53,982 bases of DNA from an uncultured Eubacteriales bacterium (GTDB lineage Bacteria > Bacillota > Clostridia > Oscillospirales > CAG-272), in assembly GCA_900544985.1 (NCBI GenBank), contig UQXK01000006.1:1-53982 (forward strand), given 5' to 3'. This document shows positions 24,307 to 32,812 of the stretch, in pieces. Every line of letters begins with the position of its first letter. Positions within the stretch are counted from its first letter, which is position 1. The notes below the pieces were generated by a model that was not told the DNA's origin, did no database searches, and saw nothing but the letters and a program-made list of their open reading frames with translations. The position numbers and the translations under genes were made by a program.

Positions 24307-25308
24307 TCAATCGTCATTGCGTCGTTGATAGAATACAAACAACGAGCAAATACCGGTTACTATAAGAAGTATAATAGCAACTACCAAGAAGTAGAGCCAA
24401 GACTGTGCCGCTTGAAGTGCGTTCGGCGTTATAGCACCGGCATCACCGATGATATAACTCATAACCGCATTATTCTCTGATGTAAACGCATCAACGACCG
24501 TGTATATTGCATTCGCAAGGATCATCGGGCTGAGCATCGGAAGCGTTATCTTCCAGAATATCTCCCAGGAAGAAGCGCCTTCCATCTGACAAGACTCATA
24601 TACCGAAGGAGAAATGGACTGCAATCCCGCAAGGAATATAAGCATCTGAACACCGGAGCGGTTTACTATGTCGAAAATGTTCATAACAAGGTTTATAACG
24701 ACATTTACAAGTCCCGAACCGAATCCGAGATTCGAGAACATGGCGCCCATATCCATCGCGCTTGCGATATTGCCGAATCCGCCGCCTACGACACCGCCCA
24801 TATCGATGCCTTCAAGGGCACCGGAAGCGGTACTCAATATTTCTGCGGATGTAGCGTCTATCTTTGTCATAATACCTGCGCCGACAACGACCGGTATAAA
24901 GAATATCGCACGGAATGCTGCACGTCCGACCATCTTCTGGTTCAAAAGAACCGCGATAAACAGTGACAACATAAGTATTGCTATAATGTCTATCAACTGA
25001 GAACCGATATTGGTGAAAAGCATTTCTATAAATGTCTGACCGGTAGATGTATTGACTACCAAGGAAAATGCCGCTTTATAGTTTGCAAATCCTACCCAGG
25101 ACAGTGTATAACCACCGCCCTGGACAGCTGCTACCTGGTGAATATTCGCAAAGCTGTAACCGATCGATTCGATAACAACCGGAATATAAATCAAAACAAG
25201 ACCGATAACGAAAGGAAGAACAAATATCCAACCCTTTCTTGCTCTTCTCGCATTAAGAGAGGCACCTTTATGCTTTTTGTTTTTTACTGCTGCAACATCT
25301 TTATTCAT
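24307..25308 (-). CDS. Sugar ABC transporter permease (MalF/MsmF type)
   Basis: Partner of the 23225-24286 permease, 333 residues. The start at 25308 (Met-Asn-Lys) lies 10 bases after GGGGG; earlier in-frame starts are too close to it. It has a basic N-terminus, six helices and an EAA loop YESCQMEGASSWEIFWKITLP (about 235-255) with Glu in place of the usual Asp before Gly. A glycine-rich segment (about 165-195, GVVGGGFGNIASAMDMGAMF) between helices is an unusual insertion for this family. It follows the 1131-residue enzyme-like gene after 17 bases. Confidence 0.88.
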   Translation of the reverse strand: MNKDVAAVKNKKHKGASLNARRARKGWIFVLPFVIGLVLIYIPVVIESIGYSFANIHQVAAVQGGGYTLSWVGFANYKAAFSLVVNTSTGQTFIEMLFTNIGSQLIDIIAILMLSLFIAVLLNQKMVGRAAFRAIFFIPVVVGAGIMTKIDATSAEILSTASGALEGIDMGGVVGGGFGNIASAMDMGAMFSNLGFGSGLVNVVINLVMNIFDIVNRSGVQMLIFLAGLQSISPSVYESCQMEGASSWEIFWKITLPMLSPMILANAIYTVVDAFTSENNAVMSYIIGDAGAITPNALQAAQSWLYFLVVAIILLIVTGICSLFVFYQRRNDD

Positions 25309-25325
25309 ATAAGCCATGCCCCCTT

Positions 25326-28300
25326 TCAATCATTAACAAGAAGAGTTTCCTGAGCGGAAATTATCTCGTATCTTGTGTCGCTTATTTTTACTATTACGCT
25401 GCTTGTAGCGTAGTTGATATAAACCGTATTGCCGTCGTTATCGGTAACCTTTGAAACGTTCTTGGTCTTACCCGATATAGAAGCAAGGAGAGATTCAAGT
25501 GTTTCTTTTGCACGTCTTACAGAATTCTCGTTTCCGGAGTTGATTGCATTTTGAAGCGCTTCATTAGCGGAAATGAACGATGCAAGCTCTGTGGAAGAAG
25601 GAACATAAGCATTTACATCTTCACGGCTTGCTATATTTCCGCTTTCTCCTGCAACGTCTTTCTTATCGACAAACGACGAAGCCGAAAGCGTAAATGCATT
25701 ACCGTTATCATCTTCTATGACAACATCAAAGTTGTTATAGTTTATAATGAAAGTCTTTTGTGTTCCGTCCGCCAAAGTGTAAGTAACGCTTACTACATTG
25801 GCAATGACATTTTTCTTCATCATGCTATTTATAAGAGAAAGTTTTTCTCTTGCAGCGTTAAATGCCTCTTTTGCACTGTTTTCAACGAGAAGAGCTTCTG
25901 TTATGCTCATCTGGTTGCTGAGTAGTCTATCGACTTCTTCAACTGCCGCATAATAAGCTTTGGATGTGGATTCAACTGTCGCTTTTGCATTTGCATACTC
26001 TTTGAAGAGCATCAATGCCTCATCGGAGTTCATTCTGAATGCCGTAACAAACGAATGAGCTGTTATATCGGCATTCTGGAATCCGCCGATAGCGCCGTTT
26101 ATCATGTTGTAATATTTTACAACATCGTCTCCCCATGTCTGGAAGTTAACGGAGTAATACTGGTTAAGATAGCCATTTGTCGTTTTAAGTTCTTCCGTAT
26201 TCTGATAAAGAAGTATAAAGTAAGGAGAAGCGCCGTTTTCAATAGACTTCAAAACTTCATACATAACGTCGCCCGCCATGTTTATCGGCTTTCCGGTATA
26301 GTTTATACAGCCGTGGAGAACGATACCGAGGAAAGGAACAGACGCTGTTGAAATAGAATAATTACTGTTGTCAAGCGGGAGAGATATTATATCCGTAACA
26401 TAAGGCACGGTATAAGCGTTTCCGCCTTCTACAACAACCGAATTATACTTATTGTAGAGAGAAGCTATAAATTCTATCGTGTTAAGCTTTGATTCTTCAC
26501 GTGTAATGGGGTTTTCTTTATTGAAGTCGGAGTTAAGGTCTGTGCCGAGCGTCAATGCCGCAAGCGAACCGGAATAATTGTCAAACTTCTTAAAGAATTT
26601 ATCGTAAGCCTTGGAGAATTTAGAGTAGATATAATCGTATGCACCGGTAGAAACGATATTGGAATGTCCCCTTGAACTTATTATCTGGTATACGGGATCA
26701 TAGTTTCTGTTAGTAGCATAACGTCCGCTCATCATTACGGCTCCGTGTTTTTTAAGCGAAACACCGGAACGCGTATAAGTCATATTCGAGAAATCAAAGT
26801 TAGGAAGAATCTCTATATCTTTATCCGCAGAATAATCTATAAGATCCTTAAATCCTTTGTTTCCGCCGACCTTGCCATTGAATTTGACATATGAAGGATA
26901 GTAAGAAGAAGACGCCGTTCCGTTAGCAAAACCGGAAAGAATATATTTTATATTGGTTATTCCGGCACCTTCAAGCTGTTCTGTCATAGTCTTTATATCC
27001 GCAAAAGTAGTAAGTTCTCTTGTTACTTTTACAGGGAAAGTAAGGAAAGTATCGTTTACTTTCATAGATCCGAAAGACTGGATATAAAGCGGGATCTTCT
27101 CTTTCAACTCTTCATTTGTGTATTTGGAAATAGAATCTATATTGATAAGATAGTTTCTGTAAGCAAGCGCCATACCGACGTATGTAGGCTCTGCAACGGC
27201 ATTTTTGTTATCCGAGAGAGTCATATATCTTATCGTATAGTTGCCGGTGTATCGCGTATCTACGCTTGTCGTAAGCGAAGAACCGCTGCCTATACCGGAA
27301 CCGAGAGAAACGTTATCCGTCTGCTGCATCGAGAAAGAGGCATAAACGGTATTGTATTCACAGGAAGATGTTACAAAACCGGTCCAAAGCATCGTACCGA
27401 GCGAAGCTGTTATCGAGGCAAAAGATTCGCCCTCTTCAATTATGGCAACAAAGCCTCTTCTGCCGGATGAGTAATCGATTCTGTTGGGTCTGCCGCTTCT
27501 TGCCGTTTCGGTATATACATCGTAGTAATCCGTAAGTCCGTATACCGGGAATCGGCAAGTTTCTGCGTTCTGCGAGGTCGTATAGTTTGTAAGATCCTGG
27601 TATGCATAGTCGATACCATAGACGTTTACCGACTGAGCGCCCGTCTTTACTGTTCCGTCGGCGTTGAAATATTCAAGTATCGTTCCGCTTCCGTCGGGAA
27701 GGAAAAGATATCCGTCGTTGGTCTTTTTACCGGAAACTTCTTTTACGGTGCTGCATCCGAAATACGGAAGCATTACTATGGAGTCGAGAGTATAGTTTGT
27801 TTCGTTGTATCTTATACTCTTTGCAGGTATAGATGCCTTAAATCCGTTTTCATCGAATGTATATTCGATTGCGAGACGGAAAAGCGGCGGCTCTTTATCT
27901 TCGCCTTCGTAACCCGTTATCTGATGGTCTGTTTCAAGTTCGTCGAAAGTATATTCCGGACAATAGTTTCTTATAAGATTTTCAAGTCTTTTAAGAGTCA
28001 TCGCAGTTGAATCTTTGAGGACATATATAACCATCGTAGGATCATCTGCAAGGCATTTGTATGTGTCGAAATAACTTTGCAAAATAGTTGCGGGGATATT
28101 AGGGTCGGTAGGGTCTATCTTGTTGTAGTATGCATCGAACATATGATCGATTGCAAACTGCTCCTCTGTTGTCATGGAGTTCTTTTTACTTTCAAGAACA
28201 CTCATTATCTTTTCGTCGAATCTTGTTTTTTCTATCCAACGAGGAACAAGACGTTTTGCCTCAACGGTACCTATCGCGTACTCAACACGTATACCGTTGG

Positions 28301-28721
28301 GAAGTTTTTTCATTATTATCTGATCGCCGAGAAGAGCCGCGGAAGCAAAGCTGCTCATATAAGCTGCCGCACCGTTAGTGGTATCGGTATATCTTATCAT
28401 CAACTGAGAAAGAAGAGCCTGCTTCTGCAAATCGTTCATCGATGTATTAACGTTTACATCGTAAGGGTTGGAAAAAACATATTCACCTGTTTTCAGGTCC
28501 TTTATAGCAAATTCGCCCGAAAGTCTGTCGAAATACATTTCGTATCCGTACTCTTCGCTTTTGTAAACGGATTCCATCGTCGCTACCTTTGCCTCTTCAT
28601 TTGCATATGCCGCAGAAGAGGTGGTGTACTGATTTATGGTAAGAGCGCTTACGCCGACCGTAAAGCTCATCGCCAGAATCAGCACAGCCAAGACAGCTGA
28701 CAAAATTCTAAATTTTTTCAT
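25326..28721 (-). CDS. Large exported DUF5696-like protein, possible glycoside hydrolase
   Basis: A 1131-residue protein with a signal peptide (about 1-26). Residues about 50-330 form a beta-rich region opening YGYEMYFDRLSGEFAIKDL, like the sandwich ahead of some glycosidase barrels. About 560-900 has barrel-like segments: TEQLEGAGITNIKYILSGF, DKDIEILPNFDFSNM, ALTLGTDLNSDFN, VVVEGGNAY and PFLGIVLHGCINYTG. Carboxylates in the last strands (DLNSDF, VVVEGG) could be catalytic, which is inference. The C-terminus has two coiled-coil-like helical stretches around KYYNMIN...AYYAAVEE and a KTLESLL segment. I recall the family as DUF5696, often beside sugar ABC genes; I hold that name loosely. There is no lipobox or wall anchor. 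Confidence 0.75.
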   Translation of the reverse strand: MKKFRILSAVLAVLILAMSFTVGVSALTINQYTTSSAAYANEEAKVATMESVYKSEEYGYEMYFDRLSGEFAIKDLKTGEYVFSNPYDVNVNTSMNDLQKQALLSQLMIRYTDTTNGAAAYMSSFASAALLGDQIIMKKLPNGIRVEYAIGTVEAKRLVPRWIEKTRFDEKIMSVLESKKNSMTTEEQFAIDHMFDAYYNKIDPTDPNIPATILQSYFDTYKCLADDPTMVIYVLKDSTAMTLKRLENLIRNYCPEYTFDELETDHQITGYEGEDKEPPLFRLAIEYTFDENGFKASIPAKSIRYNETNYTLDSIVMLPYFGCSTVKEVSGKKTNDGYLFLPDGSGTILEYFNADGTVKTGAQSVNVYGIDYAYQDLTNYTTSQNAETCRFPVYGLTDYYDVYTETARSGRPNRIDYSSGRRGFVAIIEEGESFASITASLGTMLWTGFVTSSCEYNTVYASFSMQQTDNVSLGSGIGSGSSLTTSVDTRYTGNYTIRYMTLSDNKNAVAEPTYVGMALAYRNYLINIDSISKYTNEELKEKIPLYIQSFGSMKVNDTFLTFPVKVTRELTTFADIKTMTEQLEGAGITNIKYILSGFANGTASSSYYPSYVKFNGKVGGNKGFKDLIDYSADKDIEILPNFDFSNMTYTRSGVSLKKHGAVMMSGRYATNRNYDPVYQIISSRGHSNIVSTGAYDYIYSKFSKAYDKFFKKFDNYSGSLAALTLGTDLNSDFNKENPITREESKLNTIEFIASLYNKYNSVVVEGGNAYTVPYVTDIISLPLDNSNYSISTASVPFLGIVLHGCINYTGKPINMAGDVMYEVLKSIENGASPYFILLYQNTEELKTTNGYLNQYYSVNFQTWGDDVVKYYNMINGAIGGFQNADITAHSFVTAFRMNSDEALMLFKEYANAKATVESTSKAYYAAVEEVDRLLSNQMSITEALLVENSAKEAFNAAREKLSLINSMMKKNVIANVVSVTYTLADGTQKTFIINYNNFDVVIEDDNGNAFTLSASSFVDKKDVAGESGNIASREDVNAYVPSSTELASFISANEALQNAINSGNENSVRRAKETLESLLASISGKTKNVSKVTDNDGNTVYINYATSSVIVKISDTRYEIISAQETLLVND

Positions 28722-28739
28722 TCATTCGTCCTCCTGCCA

Positions 28740-30875
28740 TTAAACACGGAATGAGATTTCAGTTATAATGTCAGTTACAAAACTTACCATCTGCTGGATA
28801 AGGTTAAAGAAAAGTATAATAATGAACATTATAAACATCATACCTATGACGGTCGCTATCATAATCAATATGTTCTTGCCCATCGAATATCCGTGAGTTG
28901 TAGCCATTCCGAAGAACAAAAGCATTCCAAGCCATACAAAGGCAAGTGAGACAAAGAGAGATATAAGCTTGCTTTCATCAAGAGACGCTATGTTCGTAAC
29001 AAGAGTCATAGGAATCATGAATATAACAAGCGGGAAGAGAGAATACGAAGACGCTATGAATATATCCTTAAATGTTCCCTCACCGTCAAAGAGCGTTGTT
29101 AAGCACCAGTTGCCCACGCACCAAAGCATGAGAGGCACCAACACCGTAAGCAAAACATTTATAATTCTTATACCGGTTTTATCGGGATTGAATATATAAG
29201 CTCTTCCGACCGTATAGTACATATACGATATGATAACGGCGGCGTCAACAACAAGCGCGCCTCTTACGGAACCGCGTTTTTCGTGTTTCAAATCCCAGAA
29301 ACCGTCAAACGGATGGACTATAAGATAGAAAGCATATATAAATTCTTCCCAAAGTGTTCTCTTTCCTAATTTTGTCGTTCCCTCGTTGTTTTTCTTTCCG
29401 ACATATTTCAAGAACTTCGCAAGAAGTACGACTATAACTACAATAACTACTATTGCAATCAGAACGTATTTCTCTGTCCATGCTTTTCTGATAGCCTTAA
29501 AAGAATCAGAATAACTGTTTATATCAGATGCTGCTCTGAAATAAACGAGAGAAGCTTTGTATTCGCCCTGACGGTAAAGGTTGGTACCTATTCCGACATA
29601 AGCTGCGTCAAAGTTATTGTTTCTTTTGAGTATTTCATTCCAGTCTTCAAGAGCCTTGGAATACTCACGTGTGTTGCTGTGATAAAGTGCCTGGTCTATG
29701 ACGTCACCGTATTCTGTTCTCTTATATACGGTAACCGAGTTCATAGAAGAGTCGAGCACATAAAGATCGCTTCCGGAATATGTAATAGCGGAAGGATTTT
29801 GAAGGTTACCGAGCTGTCTGCCCTTGTCACCGAAAGCAAAAAGCATATTGCCTTCGCTGTCATATGTGTATATTCGGCTTCTCTTGCTGTCGATTATGGA
29901 CCACATTCCGTTTTCGCCGAGAGCTACGTCGATTATTTTGGAAGGTCCGCTCGTCTGGTTAGAGCCCGTGCCCGTCATCATGGGATCGGCAAAATCAACT
30001 TCACCTGCGGGAATAAAGAAACCGTTTCTCGACATGATATCGTCGCCCTGGCTGTTAAGACGTTTTACCGGGGCGTAATCTGCGTTGTTGTTCTTTATCG
30101 CATTTGCAAGAGTGGCTTCGTCGATGTCATCGGTCGTTGCATACACGAATCCGTCTGCATCTATTGCTATATTGTTGTAAGTTGCTGTGATAAAGTCTTC
30201 TGTAACGGCGCCCGGGAAAAGCATACGGCGTATCTGTGTTGCAAGCGGAACATCTGCTTTCTGAACACCGATAAAGCTCTGGAAGGTACCGTCCTCGTTT
30301 ATAGAGAAGATACCGCTATATGTCTGGTCGGAAACTATGTACATTCTTCCGGATACATCAACGGAGATTGCAACCGGGTGGAATATCGTATCTTCGCCCA
30401 TGACATCCGCCTGGGGAGCATATATTATCTCTTTGAAGTTTCCGGCACGGTCGAAAACAACAACACGATAGTTTTTCGTATCACATACATATATAAGTTC
30501 CGATGTGACAAAAAGTCCTTGGGGTCCCGAAAGAGAGTCGCGAACACCGTGTTCATTTACGAAAGATGTTATCTCAAATCTGTACTGCCAGTTCGGATCA
30601 GCTACTATTACTCTGTCATTTCCCGTATCCGAAATATAAATATTTCTGTCAGAGTCTACGAATATATCCTTCGGACTATTAAGCGGAGTGGATAAGCCCA
30701 TTTCGAAATTCGTTATAACGCGGTCCGGAACATACGCATCCGGAGAATACATCGCTTTTCCCGCCATGGAATAAGTATAAGACTTATACGGCGCCGTAGC
30801 CGCGAAAACAGGAAGAGCGCCGAGCAAAAGGACAAGGGCGAGAAGAGTTACTATTATTCTTGATATTTTTTTCAT
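28740..30875 (-). CDS. NHL-repeat, TPR and Yip1-domain fusion membrane protein
   Basis: A 711-residue protein with an unusual order of parts. A signal peptide (about 1-25) is followed by NHL-type propeller repeats (about 60-400; for example LNSPKDIFVDSDRNIYISDT and NPSAITYSGSDLYVLDSS), a TPR-like pair (about 410-465; NTREYSKALEDWNEIL), a very hydrophobic helix (about 477-498) and a five-helix Yip1-like membrane domain (about 535-711) opening WEEFIYAFYLIVHPFDGFWDL. The propeller and TPR would lie outside the cell. Yip1 domains are membrane scaffolds of unclear role in bacteria. The gene sits between the two transporter halves, which suggests a tether or sensor for the uptake machine. Confidence 0.85.
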   Translation of the reverse strand: MKKISRIIVTLLALVLLLGALPVFAATAPYKSYTYSMAGKAMYSPDAYVPDRVITNFEMGLSTPLNSPKDIFVDSDRNIYISDTGNDRVIVADPNWQYRFEITSFVNEHGVRDSLSGPQGLFVTSELIYVCDTKNYRVVVFDRAGNFKEIIYAPQADVMGEDTIFHPVAISVDVSGRMYIVSDQTYSGIFSINEDGTFQSFIGVQKADVPLATQIRRMLFPGAVTEDFITATYNNIAIDADGFVYATTDDIDEATLANAIKNNNADYAPVKRLNSQGDDIMSRNGFFIPAGEVDFADPMMTGTGSNQTSGPSKIIDVALGENGMWSIIDSKRSRIYTYDSEGNMLFAFGDKGRQLGNLQNPSAITYSGSDLYVLDSSMNSVTVYKRTEYGDVIDQALYHSNTREYSKALEDWNEILKRNNNFDAAYVGIGTNLYRQGEYKASLVYFRAASDINSYSDSFKAIRKAWTEKYVLIAIVVIVVIVVLLAKFLKYVGKKNNEGTTKLGKRTLWEEFIYAFYLIVHPFDGFWDLKHEKRGSVRGALVVDAAVIISYMYYTVGRAYIFNPDKTGIRIINVLLTVLVPLMLWCVGNWCLTTLFDGEGTFKDIFIASSYSLFPLVIFMIPMTLVTNIASLDESKLISLFVSLAFVWLGMLLFFGMATTHGYSMGKNILIMIATVIGMMFIMFIIILFFNLIQQMVSFVTDIITEISFRV

Positions 30876-30890
30876 AATAATCTTCCCTCC

Positions 30891-31766
30891 TTAGTCTTTC
30901 ATACCGGACGATGCCATCGTTTCTATGACGTTGCTCTGTCCTATGATAAATACGGTTACAGGAACTATCATCATTACAACCGTTGCCGCCGTTCCGACAC
31001 CCGCACGGGCAACACCGCCCGATACTATCTGACCTATCGCATAGTTGAATGTTTTGAGCTGTTCGCTGTATATATAAACGGAAGAACCTGTATTCCACAA
31101 ATCCTTGAATGAATAAATTATAAGTGTTATCCAACCGGGTTTTACCATCGGCATCGCTATCGTCCAATATGTTCTGAACTCGGAAGAACCGTCAAGTCTT
31201 GCGGATTCGAGTATCGCGGTTTCGATATTGGATTCCATGAACGTCTGCATAAGGAACATACCGAGCGTAGCGCCCCATGCGGGAACTATTACAGCAAGAT
31301 ATGTATCTACCCAGTGGAGGGTGCTCATCGTCATGAAGTTGACGATGGAAGCAACAGTCGCATGGAACATAAGAGAAAGTCTTACAAGAGATGCAAGAAG
31401 TTTTCTTCCCGGGAACTGAATCTTGGATATTGCGTAAGCAGCAAGGGATCCGCATACAAGGTTTCCGAATGTTCCCGCAACAGATATGAGGACCGTGTTG
31501 AATATGTATCTCGAAAACGGCACCCATGAAGTTTGAAGCGTTCTGAACATAAGAGAGAAGTTGGAAAGCGTGGGCTTGCTTACGTAAAATCTCGGGGGAT
31601 ACATCCAAAGTTCATCGAGAGGCTTCAAGGATTGGATTATTGCATAATACATAGGAAGGAACATAAATATTCCGAGGATTACGAGGAATATATTGATTCC
31701 TATATCTCCACCGGTGGAACGGTTGAGAATTACTTTATGATTTCTTACACGTAATTTCTTTCCCAT
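30891..31766 (-). CDS. Sugar ABC transporter permease (MalG type), first pair
   Basis: A 291-residue six-helix permease of a CUT1 carbohydrate importer. The EAA loop reads LESARLDGSSEFRTYWTIAMP (about 186-206). Its N-terminus GKKLRVRNHKVILNRSTGGD is basic and cytoplasmic, as in LplC/YtcP-like permeases. The start follows GGTGGGA and lies one base after the stop of the partner permease, so the two are coupled. It belongs with the solute-binding protein at 32813, while a second permease pair follows later in the operon. Confidence 0.9.
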   Translation of the reverse strand: MGKKLRVRNHKVILNRSTGGDIGINIFLVILGIFMFLPMYYAIIQSLKPLDELWMYPPRFYVSKPTLSNFSLMFRTLQTSWVPFSRYIFNTVLISVAGTFGNLVCGSLAAYAISKIQFPGRKLLASLVRLSLMFHATVASIVNFMTMSTLHWVDTYLAVIVPAWGATLGMFLMQTFMESNIETAILESARLDGSSEFRTYWTIAMPMVKPGWITLIIYSFKDLWNTGSSVYIYSEQLKTFNYAIGQIVSGGVARAGVGTAATVVMMIVPVTVFIIGQSNVIETMASSGMKD

Positions 31767-31767
31767 A

Positions 31768-32757
31768 TTATTGTCCCACCTTTGAAAGCATTTTCTTTAC
31801 AAGCATGTTAGAGCCTATCATAAGCGCGAAAAGTATGGTTGCTATCGCAGAGGCATAACCGACTTCGAAACGCTGACCGCCGTAGTCCTCCAAGTGGTGA
31901 ACTATGGTCCATGCACAGTAGTCTACGCTGGGGAATCCGGCAAGAGAAGTAACTATTCCGCCGAAACCGAACGACTGTGTTATAGCCATGATAGCACCGA
32001 AGAGAAGCTGCGATTTCATGTTGGGAAGTGTTACATACCAAAGCTCCTGCCAACGGTTTCTGATACCGTCGACCGCCGCCGCTTCGTACTGTGATTTCGG
32101 TATGGTTTGAAGACCACCGATAAACGACAGGAACGAAACGCCCAAACTCGTCCAAAGCGCTACCACTATACACAGCGGCATGACATATTTTGCATTTTGG
32201 AAGAACTGTATCGGCGTAGTTATAATACCGAGACGCATGAGCAAGGAGTTTGCGTATCCGTATTCATCTCCGGAGAAGAATACCTGCCAGATCATGTAGA
32301 TACTTCCCGAAATGGACGGAGCGTAGAATATGAGCGTTACTACGGCACGGATCTTAGGAGCGAGCTCGTTTATGAACCAAGCCGTAAAAAGCGACATCAA
32401 ATAGGACACAGGTCCTGTTACAACCGCGAATATAAGAGTGTTCTGAACCGCGAGAATGAATATATCATCATCGAGGAAAAGTCTTATATAGTTATCGAGG
32501 AAGACCCATTTCATAGGCTCGATAAGGTTGAAAATAGTGAAACTGAAAAATATAGAAAGAATAACGGGTAGAATGGTGAAAAGAAGGAATATGAGGAAGA
32601 AGGGGGCACACATAACATACGCTATGTAGTTGCGCTTCATCTCTTTCCAGATCCACTCTCTTTTCGTCATGTCTTTTCTTGCAACAGGCTTTCTTTTGTC
32701 ACCGGAAGACGCATTTGGAGTCTCGGTGCCGTTCGCCGTAGCTGTTATTTCAGACAT
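31768..32757 (-). CDS. Sugar ABC transporter permease (MalF type), first pair
   Basis: A 329-residue permease with a hydrophilic N-terminus rich in Thr, Asn and Lys, six helices, and the EAA loop YEAAAVDGIRNRWQELWYVTLP (about 225-246), which is close to consensus. The ATG at 32757 has an AAAGGAG site. It lies 55 bases after the solute-binding protein gene and forms the heterodimer with 30891-31766. Confidence 0.92.
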   Translation of the reverse strand: MSEITATANGTETPNASSGDKRKPVARKDMTKREWIWKEMKRNYIAYVMCAPFFLIFLLFTILPVILSIFFSFTIFNLIEPMKWVFLDNYIRLFLDDDIFILAVQNTLIFAVVTGPVSYLMSLFTAWFINELAPKIRAVVTLIFYAPSISGSIYMIWQVFFSGDEYGYANSLLMRLGIITTPIQFFQNAKYVMPLCIVVALWTSLGVSFLSFIGGLQTIPKSQYEAAAVDGIRNRWQELWYVTLPNMKSQLLFGAIMAITQSFGFGGIVTSLAGFPSVDYCAWTIVHHLEDYGGQRFEVGYASAIATILFALMIGSNMLVKKMLSKVGQ

Positions 32758-32812
32758 TTTAGCTTTTCTCCTTTACATAATTTTAAATGATATTTCTTTG
32801 ATTTTGCAAGAA

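Noticed and set aside
29679..30695. Long open frame (338 codons) on the plus strand
   Set aside because: It lies wholly antisense to the NHL-Yip1 gene, has no ribosome binding site and encodes a cysteine- and tyrosine-rich sequence with no domain; a shadow of the real gene.
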